Origin: Atlanticothrix silvestris CENA357
Lineage (GTDB): Bacteria; Cyanobacteriota; Cyanobacteriia; Cyanobacteriales; Nostocaceae
Assembly (NCBI RefSeq): GCF_016056295.1
Contig: NZ_JAECZB010000010.1
Location: 2,475-66,474 of the forward strand
Length of the DNA stretch: 64,000 bases
Direction: 5' to 3'
Positions within the stretch are counted from its first letter, which is position 1, and the number at the start of each line of letters is the position of its first letter. Below, piece by piece: positions 17,745 through 27,801 of this stretch. The notes beneath the pieces are model-generated. The model saw only the letters and a list, made by a program, of their open reading frames with translations. It ran no database searches and was not told the origin of the DNA. A program made the translations under genes and the position numbers.

Positions 17745-18020
17745 GCTCTCCTCCCCTCCAATCTCATCGTCATTGAAATATCCCAAAAGCCATGAATCAC
17801 AAGGATTTTGGTATTTTGACTTTGGGATAAGTTTTGTAGTGCGCCTCTACACCCTTAAGAATGCGGATTTTGGATTGGGGAGGACGCTTATTGCGAACCC
17901 GCACTGGTTCGGAAAAGTTGGGTAATGAGAAGCCCTCAAGTTTGGGGCTATGGGAACTTGCCTTTTGCCTTTTTGTGTTTCCAAAATTCTGAGCAGAGGT
18001 TGGTTCCACTCAGTCTTCTC

Positions 18021-18143
18021 TCAATGTGCAGAGCCATTACCGTGATAGTTCTCTGAATCATAAAATCCATTTTTCGTACCAAAAAACAGGCACGAAATCG
18101 TAAATATAACCGTTAACCCAACTAAAATCAGCTTTACTTCCAT
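18021..18143 (-). CDS. 40-residue single-TM microprotein
   Basis: A short minus-strand gene: ATG at 18143, stop at 18021. It encodes MEVKLILVGLTVIFTISCLF followed by a polar tail (FGTKNGFYDSENYHGNGSAH). One transmembrane helix (residues 3-22) with a compact C-terminus is typical of small subunits of photosynthetic or NDH-1 complexes and similar microproteins. AAGGA lies 11 bases upstream of the ATG. I cannot name the family. It is the only convincing gene in the 17787-18738 gap. Confidence 0.6.
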   Translation of the reverse strand: MEVKLILVGLTVIFTISCLFFGTKNGFYDSENYHGNGSAH

Positions 18144-18445
18144 GTTATTTGCTGTCCTTAACTAAAGACCTTCTTATATTAATAGCGCGCTTCCACAATC
18201 GCGTATAATCGCCAGAAAATCTTTACTATGCTTCGGTTGATTGGGCAATAGGTAAAATTACCACTATCACTCAAATTGTAGAACCTTTCGGTTAACCTGT
18301 CTATCCATGTAATACGCCTTTATAAATTATTTGGATGGGTAATCTGATTCAATTCACAATTTCCAATTAATCATCAAAAGGCGATCGCGTTACCTGCTTC
18401 TTAGAGGAGTGTCTGTGATAGTCGCCCCGTCGCCGTCAGGTGCCA

Positions 18446-18488
18446 GTAGTCAGTGGTGAGTGGCAAAACTGACAACTGACCACTGACA
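18446..18488. repeat. Heptamer repeat tract
   Basis: Degenerate CAGTGGTGAGTGGC / CAACTGACAACTGACCACTGAC heptamers, of the same class as other tracts in the window. They lie just before the hairpin at 18493. Confidence 0.6.
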
Positions 18489-18492
18489 CGAA

Positions 18493-18517
18493 ATTCCACC
18501 CCTTCCAGGGGTGGAAT
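18493..18517. other. Perfect 11-bp-arm hairpin ATTCCACCCCT/AGGGGTGGAAT
   Basis: A perfect inverted repeat with a TCC loop, followed by GAGCTTGACATTC. Structured ends like this are found at the right ends of IS200/IS605-type elements in cyanobacteria, so it might be a solo end left behind by one. It has no T-run, so a plain terminator is less likely. No transposase or TnpB sequence remains nearby. Confidence 0.4.
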
Positions 18518-18662
18518 GAGCTTGACATTCTTTGAAATAATCAGCAAACCATAATAAATTTGTACTTAAAAAGATTTATACATTTATCCCACGATTTACT
18601 GACAAGCGAAATAATTGTATGCGTAATTAAATTATACTAAATATACGTATGCTAAATTAATT

Positions 18663-18723
18663 AGATATTTAAATATCTAAACATCTAAATGCAAGAACAA
18701 AAAATAAATGTCTAGATGTTTAG
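18663..18723. promoter_or_regulatory. Palindromes upstream of parA: candidate operator or centromere
   Basis: The perfect 16-bp palindrome AGATATTTAAATATCT (18663-18678) is followed by an inverted pair, CTAAACATCT (18677-18686) and AGATGTTTAG (18714-18723), within an AT-rich stretch 40-100 bases before the parA start. Ribbon-helix-helix partners of ParA commonly bind such repeats to autoregulate and to form a partition complex. The dyads are seen in the sequence; the role is inferred. Confidence 0.5.
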
Positions 18724-18765
18724 TTATACAGTAAAATTTTGGCATTATTTGCTGTTAAATCAAAA

Positions 18766-19356
18766 ATGATCATCACAGTAGCTGCTTTTAAGGGCGGTGT
18801 CGGTAAATCTACGACAGCGTTGCATTTAGCTACATACCTTCAGAACAAAGCTGACACACTATTAATAGATGGTGATTTAAACCGCAGTGCTTTGGATTGG
18901 TCAAACCGGGGTTGTTTACCCTTCAAAGTTGCTGATGAAAAACATGGGGTAAATTTAGCAAAACTTTATGAGCATATAGTAATTGATACACCAGCCCGAC
19001 CAGATCCAAATGAGCTAAAAACTATTGCTAAAGGATGCGATTTGCTGGTGATACCCACTACCCCAGATGCGATCGCTTTAGCTGCAACACTCCAAATGGT
19101 TAACTTACTCAAACAACTCAAAACAAATTATCGAATTTTACTGACTATCATCCCACCAAACCCAAATAAGGCGGGAGAAGAAGCGAGAACATCTCTAGAA
19201 CAAGCGGGGCTACCTGTTTTCAAATCTGGGATTCGGCGACTGGCTGTGTTCCAAAGAGCTGCTTTAGAAGGGCTTCCAGTAAATGCTGTCAAAGATTCTT
19301 ATGCACAAATTGCATGGCGATGTTATGCCGAGGCAGGTAAGGAGATATTACGTTGA
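18766..19356 (+). CDS. parA: ParA family ATPase
   Basis: A 196-residue short ParA/MinD-type ATPase of the plasmid ParF-like size class. The deviant Walker A is FKGGVGKSTT (about 8-17), Walker B/switch segments are TLLIDGD and HIVIDTPARP, and the later conserved LLVIPTTPD is present. These proteins segregate plasmids or position cargo using nucleoid-bound ATP dimers. The ATG at 18766 is preferred to a TTG at 18739. It overlaps the next gene by 4 bases, a classic par operon arrangement. No replication gene is adjacent, so it could be a chromosomal relic of a plasmid or integrated element. Confidence 0.88.
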   Translation: MIITVAAFKGGVGKSTTALHLATYLQNKADTLLIDGDLNRSALDWSNRGCLPFKVADEKHGVNLAKLYEHIVIDTPARPDPNELKTIAKGCDLLVIPTTPDAIALAATLQMVNLLKQLKTNYRILLTIIPPNPNKAGEEARTSLEQAGLPVFKSGIRRLAVFQRAALEGLPVNAVKDSYAQIAWRCYAEAGKEILR

Positions 19357-19613
19357 ATAAGAAAAAAACTAGCCGTTTTGATGACTTGATTGATGCTGCT
19401 CGTAGTCGTCAACAAAGAGATAAACTACAGCAAACTGAAGATAAACCCACTTCCCAAAGCAAAAGTACTGACCCAGCTTATACCCGTACAACTATTTATC
19501 TGCCTAAGCAACTGCATCGACAACTCAAAGCCGCAGCAGTTTCACAAGAACGACAGATGAGCGATATTGTCGCGGAGTTAATTGAGCAATGGCTTTTGTC
19601 TAAAAAAAGTTAG
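19353..19613 (+). CDS. Ribbon-helix-helix DNA-binding protein, ParA partner
   Basis: An 86-residue protein with a basic disordered N-terminus and a C-terminal ribbon-helix-helix fold: TRTTIYLPKQLHRQLKAAAV (beta strand and helix 1) followed by MSDIVAELIEQWLL (helix 2). It starts at TTG within the parA stop region (overlap of 4 bases), so translation is probably coupled. It likely serves as the centromere-binding and autoregulatory partner of ParA. Confidence 0.82.
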   Translation: MNKKKTSRFDDLIDAARSRQQRDKLQQTEDKPTSQSKSTDPAYTRTTIYLPKQLHRQLKAAAVSQERQMSDIVAELIEQWLLSKKS

Positions 19614-19743
19614 CTTGGCTCTTGATTATCAGAGAGTTTTTGGCGCTAACTGAATCGTATTGATCTTTAATCTTTGCTGCGATGCCAAACTAATCAGTCC
19701 CAACCTTGTAAATGTTAAAGTCAAAACAAGCGGAGGTTTTGAT

Positions 19744-20361
19744 ATGGCTCAAGCTTTACCCAAACTATTTACCTTTGAAGAATTTATCGAATGGCTGCCG
19801 GGAAATACCGGGAAGTGTTACGAATTACACGACGGGATAATTGTTGAAATGCCTCAGCCGAGTGGGAAACATGAAAAAGTTACGGGATTTTTAGCAGGGG
19901 AAATTACTGTTGAATATAAGCGTTTGAAATTGCCATACTTTATTCCTAAAACAGCATTAGTAAAACCACCGAGAAAATCATCGGGTTATTCACCAGATGT
20001 AGTTTTAATCAATGATGCTAATTTGCACAACGAGGAATTTTGGGAAAAAGAATCTACTGTGACTCAAAGTGGATCTATTCCTTTGGTTATTGAGGTTGTA
20101 AGTACAAACTGGGAAGATGATTATTACACCAAATTAGGGAATTATGAAGCAATGAAAATTCCTGAATATTGGGTCGTTGATTATGCAGCTTTGGGGGCAA
20201 GAAAATTTATTGGTAATCCCAAACAAGCAACCATTTCTATTTATTATCTAGTTGATGAAGAATATCAAATCGCTCAATTTAGGGATGAAGAACCTATTAT
20301 ATCCCCTACTTTTCCAGATTTGAAACTGACTGCTCATCAGATTTTTAATGGTGCTTTGTAG
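19744..20361 (+). CDS. Uma2 family (DUF820) endonuclease-like protein
   Basis: A 205-residue full-length Uma2 protein. It begins LFTFEEFIEWLP and CYELHDGIIVEM, then has the catalytic-type Asp in SGYSPDVVLI (about 78), LVIEVVSTNWEDDYYTKLG (about 115-133) and the closing IPEYWVVDY. The PD-(D/E)xK-like layout is intact, unlike the shorter copy at 406. The ATG at 19744 is chosen because CGGAGG lies 9-14 bases upstream. It is separated from the ParA operon by 130 bases. Biological role unknown. Confidence 0.9.
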   Translation: MAQALPKLFTFEEFIEWLPGNTGKCYELHDGIIVEMPQPSGKHEKVTGFLAGEITVEYKRLKLPYFIPKTALVKPPRKSSGYSPDVVLINDANLHNEEFWEKESTVTQSGSIPLVIEVVSTNWEDDYYTKLGNYEAMKIPEYWVVDYAALGARKFIGNPKQATISIYYLVDEEYQIAQFRDEEPIISPTFPDLKLTAHQIFNGAL

Positions 20362-20381
20362 AATTTTTTTATTACTGATGA

Positions 20382-20948
20382 CTAAAGGATGACTTCTTTT
20401 CCGCGCTCAGTAAAGCGAACTTCTTTAATATTCCACTGAGTATTACTAGTTAAGGTTTTACGCAGGCTACCAAACAAAGCAAACTGTTCACAACTCGAAA
20501 GAGATAACAATTGCCGTTTCGACTGGGGTGATAGTCGTAAATCAACTGTGGCAGTGCCATTTTCAACTTTGACACGATAACCAGATAAGCTCAAATCACC
20601 GGTATCTCGTTCTTCTATGATTTTGCCTACCGCACCTGTGACAGGTTCTGCTGCTGGTACAGATACTTGTTGAGGAATCAGTTTTTGACATTGCACATCA
20701 CTTGTATAGAGCGTGACGTTAGCGGTTTTGGTAGTTGCAACAGGGGTGTTTTCAGATGGCTCAACGTTGTTAGATTTGGCTCTTAGTTGCGCCATGCTGG
20801 GGGTTGGGGTTGATGAGCTTTGTGTTGGTGTTTCGCTGGGAATGTTACGAGAAGTAGAAGGAGAATTACAACTGCTGAGGCTAGCTGCGATCGCCACAAC
20901 AATAAATGGTAAGAAATATTTTGTATTTGTATTCATAATGTTGTTCAT
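20382..20948 (-). CDS. GerMN-domain lipoprotein
   Basis: A 188-residue lipoprotein. The signal peptide ends in a lipobox (LSSC, about 24-27). A Ser/Thr/Pro-rich linker (about 28-70) is followed by a GerMN (sporulation/spore germination) domain (about 75-185) with VTLYTSDVQCQKLIP at the start and ATVDLRLSPQSKRQL in the middle. In non-spore-formers such domains are found in envelope lipoproteins of unknown role. The second ATG, four codons in (MNTNTKY), could be the start. Confidence 0.8.
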   Translation of the reverse strand: MNNIMNTNTKYFLPFIVVAIAASLSSCNSPSTSRNIPSETPTQSSSTPTPSMAQLRAKSNNVEPSENTPVATTKTANVTLYTSDVQCQKLIPQQVSVPAAEPVTGAVGKIIEERDTGDLSLSGYRVKVENGTATVDLRLSPQSKRQLLSLSSCEQFALFGSLRKTLTSNTQWNIKEVRFTERGKEVIL

Positions 20949-21175
20949 AGTGATGGTGATGCTGTCTGTTTCTATTTACTTCAGTGTAGCTGGTATCAAT
21001 TCCGCATAAATTTGAAAATTTTGTTTGTAGTCTCAACAGTACAAGTTTTTAATCAAACTTTACTTCTTGGCTGTTATTGGCTATCTTAAAAACCAAGATT
21101 GGAGATAAAAATGCTTCTTTGAAAAACATTCATTGGGGCAGATTTTGCCTCTTTATCCTCCTCAATATTTGGTTC

Positions 21176-23839
21176 CTAACATTGTGATTCGTACTCACCA
21201 AATTGCTGAATAAGTTGAGCAACTAAACCTGTCCATCCAGTTTGATGGCTAGCGCCAATTCCAGCTCCATTATCACCATGAAAATATTCATGGAATAGAA
21301 TTAAATTCTGCCAGTGCGGGTCATTTTGAAACTTCTGTATCCCACCATAAACAGGTCGTTGTCCAGAGGTATTTTGCAAGAAAATTCTAGTTAACCTTTG
21401 AGATAATTCTGATGCAACTTCCCAAAGTGTCATCATTTGTCCAGAACCTGTGGGACATTCCACCTTAAAATCATCACCCAGGTAATAATAGAACTTTTGC
21501 AGAGATTCAATTAGTAAAAAGTTTACCGGAAACCAAATAGGGCCACGCCAGTTAGAATTTCCACCAAATAAACCACTGCTAGATTCAGCAGGTTCATAAT
21601 CTACACGGAATTGTGAACCATTGACATCAAAAGTATAGGGATGTTCGGCGTGAAACCGAGAAAGAGCGCGAATACCATAGGGACTAAAAAACTCAGTTTC
21701 ATCAAGCATTTTTTGCAGAATACTTTTTAGCTTATCCCGTGAAACAATTGCTAATAATCTTCTAGCACCAACTCCTTTTGTTTCCATACAAGCTACATTT
21801 TGCCGTAAGTCAGGACGATTTTGGATAAACCATTCCAGCCGCTTCTTAAAGCCAAGAAGCATTCTTAAGGTTTCTGGTTCAATGCTTTCAATTGCAAATA
21901 AGGGGATTAATCCCACCATTGACCGGACTTTTAAGGTAATCTGCTGTTCAGGTAGATGTAGCACATCATAATAAAATCCATCTGATTCATTCCACAAACT
22001 GGCTTCCATTTCGCCAATTTTATTCATAGCATCGGCTATGTAAAGAAAATGCTCAAAAAATTTGGTGGCAATGTCTTCGTAAACAGGATTAGTCTTGGCT
22101 AACTCTAGAGCGATCGCTAACATATTTAAACAGTACATCCCCATCCAACTAGTACCATCAGATTGGTCAATATGTCCGCCTGTAGGAAGGGCTGCACTGC
22201 GGTCAAACACGCCAATATTATCTAACCCTAAAAATCCTCCTTGAAATACGTTATTTCCCTCAGCATCTTTACGATTTACCCACCAAGTAAAGTTGAGCAT
22301 CAGCTTTTGAAAAACTCGTTCTAAAAATTGGCTGTCTGTTCGCCCATAAATCTTCTGTTCAATCTTATAAATGCGCCAAGTTGCCCAAGCATGAACAGGA
22401 GGATTAACATCACCAAATGCCCATTCATAGGCGGGAATTTGCCCATTAGGATGCATATACCATTCCCGTGTAAGAACATCCAATTGGTACTTAGCAAAAT
22501 CTGGGTCAATCATTGCTAAAGGAATAGTATGGAATGCTAAATCCCAAGCAGCAAACCAGGGATATTCCCACTTATCAGGCATAGAAAGAATATCTTCATT
22601 GTAGAGATGAAACCACTCTTGATTTCTGCCATTTTGTCGCTCTGATGGGGGTGTTGGTGTGTTGCGATCGCCTTTAAGCCAATCCTCTACAATATAATGA
22701 TAAAATTGCTTGCTCCACAGCATACCAGCAAATGCTTGGCGCTGCACATTCCGCATATCTTCACTTAGAGGATATGGAGTAATACGTTGATAGAATTTCT
22801 CATATTCTTGTTGTCGCTTACTAAAAACTACCTCAAATTCATTACCAAATGGCTCAAGTAAATTGGGTGCATTACTGAGTCGTAATTTAATAGTTTTAGT
22901 TTCACCTGCTCCAACTGTTAACACATAATTAGCAGATGCTTTTGTCCCAATTTTATCAGGATTTACTGCTGATTTTTGACCATTTACGATGTAGTCATTA
23001 ATGCCATCTTTAACATAAGTCGAAGTATTGGGAGAACCAAATAATCTCTGATAATTTGTCTCGTTGTCTGTAAAGACAATCTCTGTTGCTTCCTGGCAAT
23101 ACAGCCACCTATTTCCTAAACTTGGGTGAGATGCTGCAATTACATTGAAGCTACGATCTGATTTAATCTCTTTTAAAGTAGGTTTATCTGCATCTCCATT
23201 CCAACACCAAGTATTACGAAACCAAAGGGTCGGTAATAGGTGTAATGTTTTAGCTTCTGTACCTCTGTTGACTGCTTTAATTTGAATGAGAATATCTTCC
23301 GCAGAATGCTTGGCATATTCCACAAAAACATCAAAATATCGATTGTCATCAAACACACCTGTATCTAAGAGTTCAAATTCTGGTTCTCGACGATTTCGGC
23401 GTTGATTTTCTGCAACTAATTGGGAGTAAGGGAAAGCTGCATGAGGATATTTATACAGCGCTTTCATATATGAATGTGTGGGAGTGCTGTCTAAATAAAA
23501 GTAATATTCTTTAACATCTTCACCGTGATTACCTTCACTACCAGTTAGACCAAAAATCCTTTCTTTGAGAATAGAATCTTCACCATTCCAAAGGGCGATC
23601 GCAAAACAAAGCCGTTGATGATTATCAGAAATACCAAAAATCCCATCCTCACCCCAACGGTAGGCACGAGAACGAGCCTGATCGTGGGTGAAATAGTCCC
23701 AGGCTGTACCGTTTGGGCTATAATCTTCACGTACTGTTCCCCACTGGCGATCGCTTAAATATGGCCCCCATCTGCGCCAATGAGCTACGTGATTTTGAGC
23801 TTCTTGTAATCTAATTTCTTCTTGGGTTGGAGTTGTCAT
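21176..23839 (-). CDS. MGH1-like glycoside hydrolase (GH63-related glucosidase)
   Basis: An 887-residue cytosolic (alpha/alpha)6-barrel hydrolase related to GH63 processing glucosidases. The catalytic-barrel region includes [20 protein letters not shown] in variant form ([11 protein letters not shown], about residue 445), [18 protein letters not shown] (about 475) and the C-terminal [16 protein letters not shown] and [15 protein letters not shown] segments that carry conserved acids. The ATG at 23839 is used because longer starts overlap the upstream gene. It follows the debranching-type gene by 14 bases on the same strand, so the pair probably act together on alpha-glucans or compatible-solute glucosides. 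Confidence 0.88.
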   Translation of the reverse strand: MTTPTQEEIRLQEAQNHVAHWRRWGPYLSDRQWGTVREDYSPNGTAWDYFTHDQARSRAYRWGEDGIFGISDNHQRLCFAIALWNGEDSILKERIFGLTGSEGNHGEDVKEYYFYLDSTPTHSYMKALYKYPHAAFPYSQLVAENQRRNRREPEFELLDTGVFDDNRYFDVFVEYAKHSAEDILIQIKAVNRGTEAKTLHLLPTLWFRNTWCWNGDADKPTLKEIKSDRSFNVIAASHPSLGNRWLYCQEATEIVFTDNETNYQRLFGSPNTSTYVKDGINDYIVNGQKSAVNPDKIGTKASANYVLTVGAGETKTIKLRLSNAPNLLEPFGNEFEVVFSKRQQEYEKFYQRITPYPLSEDMRNVQRQAFAGMLWSKQFYHYIVEDWLKGDRNTPTPPSERQNGRNQEWFHLYNEDILSMPDKWEYPWFAAWDLAFHTIPLAMIDPDFAKYQLDVLTREWYMHPNGQIPAYEWAFGDVNPPVHAWATWRIYKIEQKIYGRTDSQFLERVFQKLMLNFTWWVNRKDAEGNNVFQGGFLGLDNIGVFDRSAALPTGGHIDQSDGTSWMGMYCLNMLAIALELAKTNPVYEDIATKFFEHFLYIADAMNKIGEMEASLWNESDGFYYDVLHLPEQQITLKVRSMVGLIPLFAIESIEPETLRMLLGFKKRLEWFIQNRPDLRQNVACMETKGVGARRLLAIVSRDKLKSILQKMLDETEFFSPYGIRALSRFHAEHPYTFDVNGSQFRVDYEPAESSSGLFGGNSNWRGPIWFPVNFLLIESLQKFYYYLGDDFKVECPTGSGQMMTLWEVASELSQRLTRIFLQNTSGQRPVYGGIQKFQNDPHWQNLILFHEYFHGDNGAGIGASHQTGWTGLVAQLIQQFGEYESQC

Positions 23840-23853
23840 ATTATTACTCTGTA

Positions 23854-25836
23854 TCAATTCTCCGTAGCCAGCCAAGCACGCAAAACTTCTGCCACTGTCC
23901 ACGCTTGAGCAATACATCCTCTGGGAGTCATTGGTGCATCACCATCAAAAATTTCGCTGAGACTACCAAGACCATGTGTGGTGAGATGGTTAGCCATTGG
24001 TTCCAAAAACTTACGCGCTTGTTGAGGATTTTTGTAGACACGTAGGTGTGCTGTAACAAATGCACCCAGCAACCAACCCCAGACGGTTCCCTGGTGGTAA
24101 GCTCCATCACGTTTATATTGGCTGCCACCATATTTACCCTGATATTGGGGGTGATCAAAAGAGAGCGATCGCAACCCGTGGGAAGTTAATAGAATTCGTC
24201 CACAAACATCTACTACTCCTGTTTGTTGAGCTAGCGTCAGCGGACTTTCAGGTAAGGAAACGGCAAAAATTTGGTTAGGACGTAGAGATGGGTCATTTCC
24301 GTCGGGGCTATCTAGCACATCGTAACAGTAGCCAGTTTCCTGATTCCAAAAGCGAGCGAATCTGGCTTGGGCGCGGTCAGCGATCGCCTCATATTCTTGG
24401 TGTGGTTTATTTAGATAACGGGCAAACTTGGCCATCGTCCGCAAAGCATTATACCAAAGAGCATTAACTTCAATTGGTTTACCAATACGAGGCGTCACTA
24501 CCCAATCTCCCACTTTTGCATCCATCCAAGTGAGTTGTACACCTGTTTCTCCTGCATAAAGTAAACCATCGGTAGAATCAAGATGAATGTTGTAGCGTGT
24601 ACCGCGACAGTGCCAGTTGATAATATCTGCCAGCACGGGGAAAAGTTCCATTAGTAAATCATCGTCCCCAGTAGTCTTGTGGTAAGCTCGGATGGCTTCA
24701 AAATACCATAGCGTTGCATCGACTGTGTTGTATTCTGGTGTCTCACCTGCATCAGGAAAACGATTAGGCAACATTCCCTGGTCTACATACCTGGCAAAAG
24801 TGCGAAGAATCGAGCGTGCAACCTCTGGACGACCAGTAGCCAGGGTCAACCCAGGCAAGCTAATCATCGTATCCCGTCCCCAGTCTCCAAACCAGTGATA
24901 ACCAGCAATGATAGTTTTGCCATCAGGGTCTTCTGGTACGGAACGGTCAACGATAAATTGGTCAGCAGCTAACACCAGACGATTTACCCAAGCAGGAAAA
25001 TCGGGAGTATTTAGAGGACAGTTAGAATTCGCAAGTCTGATTAACTTTTGCTCAAAAGCCTGACGGTGTTTGAGTGCTGCTTCACTATTTAAATCTGATT
25101 GCTTATGAGTACTGGCAATCAACGCGATCGCTTCCCCAGGATTCAGTGTAACTTCAAAAGTAGTAGCATGAAGATGGTCTTCTTGATCGTTCAATCCCCG
25201 ATAGCGTTCAACTGCTAGGTCAAAGCCATAGTACCAATTGTGAGAAGGCGAGGCACTGCCGCAGTCACTTAGCAGATACAATGGTACAGCATCGGCATCA
25301 GCAGTTACACGAATTCCCTGTTCCACCTGCTCAACAGACATCTGCCAACCATTGCTTTGGGTGTCGCTGTGATAATCGCGGTAGTTGATTATGGCTTTAA
25401 GCGTCAACTTCAGCGGTTGGGTAGCACGACGTAGAGTATATTGGATGTATGTTGTATTAGCTTTATGCTGCATCCATATTCGTTTTTCTAACAAAGCGTC
25501 AGCAACAGCAAAACGCCATACAGGAATTGTACCTTCCAAGGAAAAATTTTCGATGTGTTGATAACCGTGGGGGCTGATCGTACTATCTGCCCACCGATTG
25601 GTATGTAGATCATAAAAGCGATGATCATACAAAACAGTTTCATCTAGTTTTGCCAGCAGCAAGGTGCGACCCAGAGGCGGTTGCAATGCTGCTACTAGTA
25701 AGCCGTGATAGCGACGGGTCAATAAACCTGCCACTGTTCCAGAAGCATAACCACCAATACCGTTAGTAACTAACCATTCCCGTAACTCTGCGGTGTCGAG
25801 ATTACCGCAGATTTCCCGCCCAAATTCAATAGACAT
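23854..25836 (-). CDS. Amylo-alpha-1,6-glucosidase family protein
   Basis: A 660-residue protein of the archaeal/bacterial glycogen-debranching-enzyme type. The N-terminal domain has [19 protein letters not shown] and [12 protein letters not shown] (about 18-50). The C-terminal (alpha/alpha)6 barrel has [20 protein letters not shown] (about 315-335), [13 protein letters not shown] (about 375) and [17 protein letters not shown] (about 585-600), which carry the catalytic acids. It would cut alpha-1,6 branches of glycogen or related glucans. It forms a tight pair with the hydrolase at 21176. Confidence 0.92.
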   Translation of the reverse strand: MSIEFGREICGNLDTAELREWLVTNGIGGYASGTVAGLLTRRYHGLLVAALQPPLGRTLLLAKLDETVLYDHRFYDLHTNRWADSTISPHGYQHIENFSLEGTIPVWRFAVADALLEKRIWMQHKANTTYIQYTLRRATQPLKLTLKAIINYRDYHSDTQSNGWQMSVEQVEQGIRVTADADAVPLYLLSDCGSASPSHNWYYGFDLAVERYRGLNDQEDHLHATTFEVTLNPGEAIALIASTHKQSDLNSEAALKHRQAFEQKLIRLANSNCPLNTPDFPAWVNRLVLAADQFIVDRSVPEDPDGKTIIAGYHWFGDWGRDTMISLPGLTLATGRPEVARSILRTFARYVDQGMLPNRFPDAGETPEYNTVDATLWYFEAIRAYHKTTGDDDLLMELFPVLADIINWHCRGTRYNIHLDSTDGLLYAGETGVQLTWMDAKVGDWVVTPRIGKPIEVNALWYNALRTMAKFARYLNKPHQEYEAIADRAQARFARFWNQETGYCYDVLDSPDGNDPSLRPNQIFAVSLPESPLTLAQQTGVVDVCGRILLTSHGLRSLSFDHPQYQGKYGGSQYKRDGAYHQGTVWGWLLGAFVTAHLRVYKNPQQARKFLEPMANHLTTHGLGSLSEIFDGDAPMTPRGCIAQAWTVAEVLRAWLATEN

Positions 25837-25866
25837 AAATCAATACTCTTGCTGGTTTTTTCTTCC

Positions 25867-26024
25867 GGCGTTGCATAAATGCGGGATGATTTACCTCACG
25901 CAGAGGCAAGGCAGCGCGTTGGGCGGGTTTCCCGACTTGAAGCGACTGCCGCGCAGAGACGCAGAGAGGATAACGAGTTTGAGATTCTAATAAATCCAAT
26001 TTCATTCCATGATTCAGCAACGCC
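25867..26024. mobile_element. Miniature inverted-repeat element, family A, with 8-bp direct flanks
   Basis: Terminal inverted repeats GGCGTTGC (25867-25874) and GCAACGCC (26017-26024) enclose a non-coding 158-bp unit containing a GCGATCGC-free, Nostoc-type CGCAGAGGCAAGG/CGCAGAGACGCAGAG interior. The sequence TTTTCTTC occurs on both sides (25858-25865 and 26025-26032), consistent with a target-site duplication. A diverged copy lies at 4231-4371. It lies between the debranching enzyme and aquaporin genes. Confidence 0.75.
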
Positions 26025-26079
26025 TTTTCTTCTTAAAGTGACAAAACAGAGGTCATAGTAATTTCCTTTGTGATATGCA

Positions 26080-26877
26080 TCAGGAATTGGGAAACTTATC
26101 ACGATAGCCGCAGCGAAAAATACAGCGTTTGTTGTTATGGTGATGGAGTTTGGCGCAGCGTACAGCCCTTTTTCCTTTGAGTTTTACATAAACTTCGGCT
26201 GCCAAAAACATCCCTAAAAGTGGTGCGATGAAATAAACCCAAATGGCTGTCCAATTATGAGAAGGAATTGCGGATGCTAGGGTACGCGCTGGATTCATGC
26301 TCATACCAGATAATGGTGCTTCTACGGTAATGTAAATTGCAATCATTACCCCAGCAAATATCCCTGTAAATGGTGCTAGTTTGGGAGTATTGGATACAAA
26401 CAAAATCATTAACATGATTCCAAAAGAAATTATTAGTTCAGCCAAGAATGCCACACCTGCACCACCTGAACCGGGAACTGTGACAATGTAATTTATAGAT
26501 GGATTGGTGAGTGCATTCTTAAATACTGATACTGCTAACAGTAGTCCCATCAATCCACCCAAAAACTGAGCCAGGATGTAGAAAATTGCATCCCACCGCT
26601 GAATTTTGCCAAGACGGAAGAAAGTTAAAGTGACAACTGGATTGATATGTGCGCCGGATTGCTTACCCCAAGGAGAGTAAATAATAAAAATAGCAGTTAA
26701 TCCCATCGCCACACCAATGACGAACCGTCGTAAAAGTGAGTCAGTAATTGCCTGTCGAATTGGTGAACTTGGATGCTCTATTAGTGCAGTTACTAGCCCC
26801 GCAGAAAGCATAAAGATACCCAATCCCGCAGCTTCCATCAAGTATTCTGGATAATGTCTCCGTAGTGCTTGCATCAT
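26080..26877 (-). CDS. MIP family aquaporin / glycerol channel
   Basis: A 265-residue channel with six membrane helices and two half-helices carrying the NPA boxes in variant form: HINPVVTLTFFRLG (NPV, about 86-99) and MSMNPARTLASAIP (NPA, about 203). The NPV change in the first box is found in some microbial and plant-type members. A Cys/His-containing basic tail (CAKLHHHNNKRCIFRCGYRDK) is unusual and might bind metal. It would carry water or small solutes and sits among carbohydrate-stress genes. Confidence 0.9.
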   Translation of the reverse strand: MMQALRRHYPEYLMEAAGLGIFMLSAGLVTALIEHPSSPIRQAITDSLLRRFVIGVAMGLTAIFIIYSPWGKQSGAHINPVVTLTFFRLGKIQRWDAIFYILAQFLGGLMGLLLAVSVFKNALTNPSINYIVTVPGSGGAGVAFLAELIISFGIMLMILFVSNTPKLAPFTGIFAGVMIAIYITVEAPLSGMSMNPARTLASAIPSHNWTAIWVYFIAPLLGMFLAAEVYVKLKGKRAVRCAKLHHHNNKRCIFRCGYRDKFPNS

Positions 26878-26972
26878 CTGTGGCGATCGCGATATTTTTT
26901 ATATTGATTAGTTCGGTTTCTAGGCGATTGCGTGTTGCACAACCTGCTCAACAATAAATCTAGCAACATATT

Positions 26973-27770
26973 CTACTGTTCTTGATAGTTCCAAAGTAGT
27001 CCACCATCCACAAAGAAAGTGCTACCTGTAATGTAGTCAGCCTCAGCAGAAGCGAGAAACTTCACCAAGGAAGCAACATCTTGTGGTTGACCCAAACGAC
27101 CCAAAGGAATATTTTGTAATAGCGCACCCAACTTTTCTGGGTTATTCAACAGTTTCGTATTAATAGGAGTTTCTATTGCTCCTGGTGCAACATTATTAAT
27201 CGTAATACCCAAAGCACCTAACTCAACTGCCAAGTTACGAGTAAGCATTTTCATCCCGCCTTTGCTAGCACAGTAAGCAGTAAAATTAGGAAATGGTAGT
27301 TCTTCATGCACCGAACTAATATTGATAATTTTTCCAGTTCGTTTAGTTTCAATCAAATGTTGTACAAAGATTTGAGTAGCAAAAAATACACCCTTTAAGT
27401 TGACATTCATCACAGCGTCATAATCTGCTTCTGTAACATCCCAAAAAGCTGCATGTTTTTCAATACCAGCATTGTTCACTAGAATATCTAGCTTGCCAAA
27501 ATGCTTAATACTTTCTGCAATTAGTTGACGTATTTCATCAACACTACCCAAGTTTGCCTGGAGTGTGTAACCATAGGACTGGGGACAACAAGCTAGATGA
27601 CAATTAGCACCAATAGCTTCTACCTTGGCTAAAGTTTCCTCTGCTCCTTCTGGGTGAGAACGATAGTTAATCACAACATTTGCCCCTGCTTGAGCAAGAC
27701 AAAGAACAATTCCTTGTCCAATTCCTTGACTGCTACCAGTAACTAAAGCAACTTTGCCATCTAGTCTCAT
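26973..27770 (-). CDS. SDR family oxidoreductase (glucose-1-dehydrogenase-like)
   Basis: A 265-residue classical short-chain dehydrogenase. It has the cofactor loop TGSSQGIGQG (about 12), NNAGIEK, the catalytic Ser in INISSVHEELP (about 152), YCASKGG (Tyr/Lys, about 166-170), and the C-terminal DYITGSTFFVDGG. The NYRSH ending of beta-2 favours NADP. About 14 extra residues (HLACCPQSYGYTLQ, about 57-70) sit where relatives pass straight into the QADLGS strand, an apparent in-frame insertion that may affect folding. It is close to glucose dehydrogenases of the Bacillus gdh type. Confidence 0.87.
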   Translation of the reverse strand: MRLDGKVALVTGSSQGIGQGIVLCLAQAGANVVINYRSHPEGAEETLAKVEAIGANCHLACCPQSYGYTLQANLGSVDEIRQLIAESIKHFGKLDILVNNAGIEKHAAFWDVTEADYDAVMNVNLKGVFFATQIFVQHLIETKRTGKIINISSVHEELPFPNFTAYCASKGGMKMLTRNLAVELGALGITINNVAPGAIETPINTKLLNNPEKLGALLQNIPLGRLGQPQDVASLVKFLASAEADYITGSTFFVDGGLLWNYQEQ

Positions 27771-27801
27771 AAACTTGTTCCTTGTGATTGATTGATATTG
27801 C

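Noticed and set aside
17797-18009. 70-codon minus-strand frame after the metallo-hydrolase gene
   Set aside because: No recognisable domain, poor start context and overlap with a plus-strand frame of similar quality; not supported.
23928-24278. Overlapping frames opposite the debranching-enzyme gene
   Set aside because: Shadows of a well-conserved coding gene on the other strand or frame.
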